From Verrucomicrobiota bacterium (GTDB lineage Bacteria; Verrucomicrobiota; Verrucomicrobiia; Verrucomicrobiales; DEV007), in NCBI GenBank assembly GCA_013152075.1, contig JAADHD010000029.1:1-10360 (forward strand): a DNA stretch of 10,360 bases. The letters are read 5' to 3'. A program made the translations under genes and the position numbers. Shown one piece after another: positions 6,690 through 10,360 of this stretch. Under the pieces are notes generated by a model. It ran no database searches and had not been told where the DNA came from. It saw only the letters and a program-made list of their open reading frames with translations. Each line of letters starts with the position of its first letter. The stretch's first letter is position 1.

Positions 6690-9332
6690 CTAAACAGATT
6701 CAGGTGGCAGCGGCGGCGGGGCAACCTGCTTCCCTCGACGCAGGACAAAAGTATTACGAACCCTTTTGGATATCAAAAGATAAGGAATCCAAATCGCCGC
6801 AGATAATACGCCTGACACAAATATGATCCCCCACGCCATCTTGGTGTCATCATCAACCCCAGGCAAAATCTGGTAAACCGCACCAAAAATTATCCCCTCC
6901 AACAGCAGTATTAACATCTCTGCAATCAGCACTTTCGCAAACGAAGTGCGCATTTGAATATACAGAATAATTTGCAGCAACTCCAGTGGAAGTAGAAAAA
7001 TATCCCACATCACGCCGCCCAAAATCGTCGGCCCCCAGAGCAAATGATACAATTCATTGCCCTCTGTCGTCAGTCCCTCCCAGACATCGAGATCAAGACT
7101 GCCTATCCCTTCGCTCAAAGAATACCAACGATACACAGGCCTTATAAACACTCCAATCGCCAACAGCACCAACCACCCCCCTCGCCCCACTAAAACTCCC
7201 CTCGAAGCTAGTTGACCTTTTAATGGCCTCACAAGAGGATTCCAAAAATACAAAGCCCCCGCTACCGCCAATCCAAAGAATAAAGCACCCACTGTGATTA
7301 TGTAAGCAAGCCAATTCGGACGATACGGCCCTTCCCCAAGGTTAACGTCTTCACTCAAATCCTTGGCCGCCAGTTTGCGGTAGGAGCCCGGAATTTCGAG
7401 ATAATACCAAGCCAAATCTTCAGCATCTTCAATCGCCTTGGAATACGCGGGCACATCCTTGGCTGTCACTCGGTTTTTTTTGCTGGCATAGCGATATGAC
7501 AAATTAGTCACATTACCCGATGTCACCGCCTCGTAGCTGAACTGAAAAGCATTCTTGCTAATCTCATCACTATAATTTGCATCGCTCCATTTAGATGGGA
7601 GCACAATTTGAATTGAATGCTCCATTTTCCGAGGATGCGCAAGCCCATAAGGCATACGCCGGTCCGTTCGCTTTGGCGCTGACAATTCATCGTAAATTCC
7701 TCTGGGTATAATATACGCCCCCCAATCATCACCTTCATCCTCCTTCTCCCAAAATTCTTTGATAACATAAGATTCCGTAACCGTGTAGCGATTTTCCTCC
7801 GGGTGGTCTTTACCGGCGACCTCACCGTTGGATCTAATGCCATCGTAATCGTTAGCATAGTACTCCAGAAAAGACTTTTTAATCGATTCACTGCTATTGC
7901 TCGAAAAATAGGTTCTCATGCGATCAGCCTCACGCCCATAGTATTCCGTTTTCACCTCAAGCGTTACCGCCCCGCTGTAATCCTCGAAAGTGAACACCTC
8001 ATTAGTCTCAATTTTTGGATTTTGGAAGGCAGACGATTCTATTGGCACAAGCCCACCTTTGCTTTCATCAAGAACGAGCGCCACTCCGTAGTCAGGTAAG
8101 AAAATATTATCGAACGAATCCCCTCTTTGAAAACTTCGAGTCGGATCAATCCAATAGATCTTGCCATTCAAGGTCAATCGAGTGATCACATGGTCAAATG
8201 CAAAAGGACTCGGTAACCAACCTTTGATTTGTTTTCTGAAATCGGTTTCCACCAGGGCGGGCACGGCTTGCATTCCCAATTGCCTCAACAGAATCACCAG
8301 CAGCAGCGTCTTGTCTTTACAGTCACCAAAACGGCGATTCATAATCGTATCCACCTTGTAGGGTTTATGCGAATGCTCCCCCATGAAATTCCCCACATAA
8401 CGAATATTATCCTGAACATACCTAAGTGCCGCCAACGCTCTTTTTTCCTCACTCGGCAACTTCTTGATCCTCTTTATTTGCTGCTTCAATTCCGTCGGCA
8501 ATACCTCTGGAAAATGATACAAACCCCTGGCCCACTGCCTAACTTCGTCCCATGTACGAAAATCACTTACCTCGATCCAGGCATACGGGCTGTAATCAAC
8601 CGGTAAACCGGGTTCCGCATAAACCGGCTTACTGTTTTTCTGCTCCCATACCAGCTCCTGCCCAGATGATGTTTTATTTATCACAGGCTGCTGGTCTGAA
8701 TTTTGCACCCGATAGGGCGCTCTCCCATTTTCGGGCCACAACACGCGGTAACGAGAGTGATGCACTGTATCTCCCCAACGCCACTGCTGGGAAGTTGCAA
8801 AGTGCCCGTCGAAAATCGGGTTGACCCCTTCAATCGAATAAGCGTATTCAAGCACATCCCCTACCCGGACATCCTTCAACAGAACCATGCTGGTCAGCCG
8901 ACCATCATACAGCTGTTGTTCATGCCTGGACTCGCGCGCTACTGTCTTGATCTCCTGGTTCTGCAATCGGTCGATGATCTTGCCATCCCGGTGAATGCGC
9001 AGTCGATGGATGCTTAGTTTTTGATAGGTCGGATCAAACTGAAAACTCTGCTCTGATGACTCCTGAACTCCTGATTCAGAAAGGAAGCGATAGGCATAAT
9101 GATGATAACGAGTTTGACTCTCCACATCGGTCTGCATGTCCGCCAACAAATGCCACACCCCTCCATCCCCAGCTTCTTTCGGCTTCTTGGCCGTAAGATT
9201 GACGCTCAGCGGCTTCACCCATGAGGGTTCTACCCCACGAGCTACCTCGACTTCGGCAGCCCATAACTGCGCACTCGAAAAAAGCACCCAGGATGAAGCG
9301 ACTGCCGTCAGAAATCCGTAAAATCTCCTCAA
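6690..9332 (-). CDS. DUF3857/transglutaminase-like/DUF2569 membrane protein
   Basis: This is an 880-residue exported and membrane-anchored protein. After a signal peptide (RRFYGFLTAVASSWVLFSSA, cleavage after QLWA) comes a DUF3857 domain, about residues 70-210. A transglutaminase-like domain follows, with the complete triad Cys338 in FGDCKDK, His381 in FAFDHV and Asp396 in YWIDPTR. After a beta-rich stretch come a transmembrane helix (about 675-697) and a DUF2569-like region, opening RGGWLVLLAIGVF, with about four more helices. The tail is proline-rich. The first two domains would face the periplasm. Transglutaminase-like enzymes can be proteases or amidases, and the substrate is unknown. I start at the TTG at 9332 because it overlaps the upstream stop codon as TTGA, has GAGGG 7 nt upstream and gives a clean signal peptide. 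An ATG at 9380 would add 16 unlikely residues and a 52-bp overlap. Confidence 0.9.
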   Translation of the reverse strand: MRRFYGFLTAVASSWVLFSSAQLWAAEVEVARGVEPSWVKPLSVNLTAKKPKEAGDGGVWHLLADMQTDVESQTRYHHYAYRFLSESGVQESSEQSFQFDPTYQKLSIHRLRIHRDGKIIDRLQNQEIKTVARESRHEQQLYDGRLTSMVLLKDVRVGDVLEYAYSIEGVNPIFDGHFATSQQWRWGDTVHHSRYRVLWPENGRAPYRVQNSDQQPVINKTSSGQELVWEQKNSKPVYAEPGLPVDYSPYAWIEVSDFRTWDEVRQWARGLYHFPEVLPTELKQQIKRIKKLPSEEKRALAALRYVQDNIRYVGNFMGEHSHKPYKVDTIMNRRFGDCKDKTLLLVILLRQLGMQAVPALVETDFRKQIKGWLPSPFAFDHVITRLTLNGKIYWIDPTRSFQRGDSFDNIFLPDYGVALVLDESKGGLVPIESSAFQNPKIETNEVFTFEDYSGAVTLEVKTEYYGREADRMRTYFSSNSSESIKKSFLEYYANDYDGIRSNGEVAGKDHPEENRYTVTESYVIKEFWEKEDEGDDWGAYIIPRGIYDELSAPKRTDRRMPYGLAHPRKMEHSIQIVLPSKWSDANYSDEISKNAFQFSYEAVTSGNVTNLSYRYASKKNRVTAKDVPAYSKAIEDAEDLAWYYLEIPGSYRKLAAKDLSEDVNLGEGPYRPNWLAYIITVGALFFGLAVAGALYFWNPLVRPLKGQLASRGVLVGRGGWLVLLAIGVFIRPVYRWYSLSEGIGSLDLDVWEGLTTEGNELYHLLWGPTILGGVMWDIFLLPLELLQIILYIQMRTSFAKVLIAEMLILLLEGIIFGAVYQILPGVDDDTKMAWGIIFVSGVLSAAIWIPYLLISKRVRNTFVLRRGKQVAPPPLPPESV

Positions 9333-9757
9333 AACGAAGCCCTCAAGCCATTCAACAGAGCCACGTATATCCCGTGGCAAAAATCCACAGCGTCGTCACT
9401 GTCCGAATCCCATGATGACGACCACTCAACAAAAGTCGAATCCCCGTCTCCCATCGTCACCGGCTTCAATTTAATCACTCCCAGATAATTACTCACATCA
9501 TTCGCTGAAACCGGGCTCGGCCCATCGTCAATCGAGTATTCAATCACATGCTCTCCCGCATCAACACGGGTCACCGTTTCGTGAAAAGCGTCATTCAAGA
9601 CCCTCTTCGCACCAACTTCTCCGCCACCGGCGTCTCCTATTTTTTCACATTTAGTGATCACCTCTGGTGCCCACGATAAATCATGAAAATTACTGATCCG
9701 ATCCCAAACATCTCCCAGAGATGCCTTAACAACTGTTGATTGATACGTAACTGGCAT
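9329..9757 (-). CDS. SRPBCC (START-like fold) family protein
   Basis: This is a 142-residue soluble protein that opens MPVTYQSTVVKASLGDVWDR. That pattern of a beta strand followed by an amphipathic helix is typical of the SRPBCC/polyketide cyclase-like fold, which holds small hydrophobic ligands in a deep pocket. The later pattern of alternating strands (VIEYSIDDGP, VIKLKPVTMG, FVEWSSSWDS) and a closing helix DFCHGIYVALLNGLR completes the fold. The length is normal for a single-domain member. The ligand is unknown. The ATG at 9757 has AGAGG 4 nt upstream. The stop codon overlaps the TTG start of the membrane transglutaminase-like gene as TTGA, so the two proteins are made from one message by coupled translation. 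The gene is first in its transcript and is divergent from the YdjY-domain gene. Confidence 0.85.
   Translation of the reverse strand: MPVTYQSTVVKASLGDVWDRISNFHDLSWAPEVITKCEKIGDAGGGEVGAKRVLNDAFHETVTRVDAGEHVIEYSIDDGPSPVSANDVSNYLGVIKLKPVTMGDGDSTFVEWSSSWDSDSDDAVDFCHGIYVALLNGLRASF
9340..9344 (-). promoter_or_regulatory. Ribosome binding site that fixes the TTG start at 9332
   Basis: GAGGG on the minus strand lies 7 nt before the TTG codon, inside the last codons of the SRPBCC gene. Most genes in this window lack a clear Shine-Dalgarno sequence, so its presence here supports the TTG start over the upstream ATG. Confidence 0.65.
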
Positions 9758-9842
9758 AGTGCCTCTTTAACTGATTCTTGAATTCAGCGCAAGCTCAAGC
9801 AAACATCGCCTGAATATAATCATGCCCCCTTGCAAAGTTTTC

Positions 9843-9871
9843 TGGAAACCTCTGCCAGACCCCGCTATTAT
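9843..9871 (+). promoter_or_regulatory. Candidate promoter for the YdjY-domain gene
   Basis: TGGAAA (9843-9848) and TATTAT (9866-9871) are separated by 17 nt in the 153-bp divergent intergenic region. The -10 matches the consensus at five of six positions and the -35 at four of six. Transcription would start near 9878, giving a leader of about 33 nt to the ATG at 9911. On the opposite strand I found no promoter of equal quality for the SRPBCC gene. Confidence 0.35.
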
Positions 9872-9910
9872 TTCAAGGTGAGCCAGACAACATTGCCTAC
9901 CTACAAGCCC

Positions 9911-10360
9911 ATGCCCCCCCGATTTTCATTCGATTTGATCGCCGGACTGGCTCTTTTTTGCTTATCCATCGCAAATACCGCCTTGGCGGAGAAAGATAGC
10001 CAAATAAAGGCAAACTCTGATAAGACCGCAGCAAAATCTCCGCAATCAGGAAACCCGAAGGAAGCTGCGGCCGATAAACCCAAGGTCAAAAGCCTTGGCG
10101 ATCATCGCTATCAACTGGGTGATATCATATTTAACGGCAAAACCCGTGAAATCCGTTTTCCCGCAACCATGAATCTGGAAAAGGGCTTGCTAGAATATGT
10201 CCTTGTCACCGAGGAAGGGAAAATGCACGAAAGCCTGCTTGGCACGAAAGTTAGGCCAGCCCAACTTCAGATCGTTCTGAAACTCTGCCATTATCGAGAT
10301 GGGGTTGGCGATACATTTGACGCTCTCTATCCTGATGATGAAAAAAAGGGTGCCGCTGGA
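9911..10360 (+). CDS. YdjY-domain exported protein, 3' end beyond window
   Basis: The first 150 codons of an open frame run off the right edge. Residues 1-26 form a signal peptide (LIAGLALFCLSIANTALA, cleavage before EKDS). A low-complexity Lys/Ala/Ser linker to about residue 60 follows. The next segment contains GDIIFNGKTREIRFPATMN and YVLVTEEGKMHESLLGTKVR, the core pattern of the YdjY domain (a strand-rich domain of unknown function common in Planctomycetes and Verrucomicrobia). It would act in the periplasm or on the cell surface. The ATG at 9911 lacks a Shine-Dalgarno sequence. An in-frame TTG at 9893, with AAGGTGAG about 10 nt upstream, is a possible alternative start. This is the only plus-strand gene in the window. 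The domain call is from pattern memory and the C-terminus is not visible. Confidence 0.75.
   Translation, partial: MPPRFSFDLIAGLALFCLSIANTALAEKDSQIKANSDKTAAKSPQSGNPKEAAADKPKVKSLGDHRYQLGDIIFNGKTREIRFPATMNLEKGLLEYVLVTEEGKMHESLLGTKVRPAQLQIVLKLCHYRDGVGDTFDALYPDDEKKGAAG

Overview
The window looks like chromosomal DNA of a Gram-negative environmental bacterium, most likely from the Planctomycetes-Verrucomicrobia group. I favour a verrucomicrobium, as an inference from gene content: a secreted sulfatase beside an HAD hydrolase, a GxxExxY element with CACGAAG-type terminal repeats, a YdjY-domain lipoprotein-like precursor, and mostly weak Shine-Dalgarno sites. There is no rRNA, tRNA, CRISPR array, phage or recognisable defence system.

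Layout. Every gene from position 1 to 9757 lies on the minus strand, so transcription runs right to left. The last gene, starting near 9911, is divergent on the plus strand. Reading from the right in transcription order, a small SRPBCC (START-fold) protein overlaps the start of an 880-residue DUF3857/transglutaminase-like/DUF2569 membrane protein. An extended -10 promoter then precedes a small zinc-ribbon protein and a tightly spaced DCC-family thiol oxidoreductase. After an intergenic gap come a UbiA-family prenyltransferase of the decaprenylphosphoryl-phosphoribose-synthase type and a PmtA-like methyltransferase, which look like a two-gene lipid-modification operon. A secreted arylsulfatase follows, with its own promoter candidate and a strong intrinsic terminator. 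Next are a short ORF that may be a remnant of a YegS-type lipid kinase and an exported HAD hydrolase. A decayed GxxExxY cassette bounded by 27-bp inverted repeats comes next, and then a MoxR AAA+ ATPase at the left edge.

How the genes work together. The sulfatase and the HAD phosphatase are both exported and could act on sulfated or phosphorylated polysaccharide in the periplasm. The UbiA and methyltransferase pair probably modifies polyprenyl or phospholipid substrates at the inner membrane. The SRPBCC and transglutaminase genes are translationally coupled.

Two features stand out. One is the GxxExxY cassette, which almost exactly fills the gap between the HAD gene and moxR. The other is an abrupt reversal of GC skew at about 5.85 kb with no change in gene direction. 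This is what a replication terminus or an inversion breakpoint would look like. I did not find a convincing new biological system.
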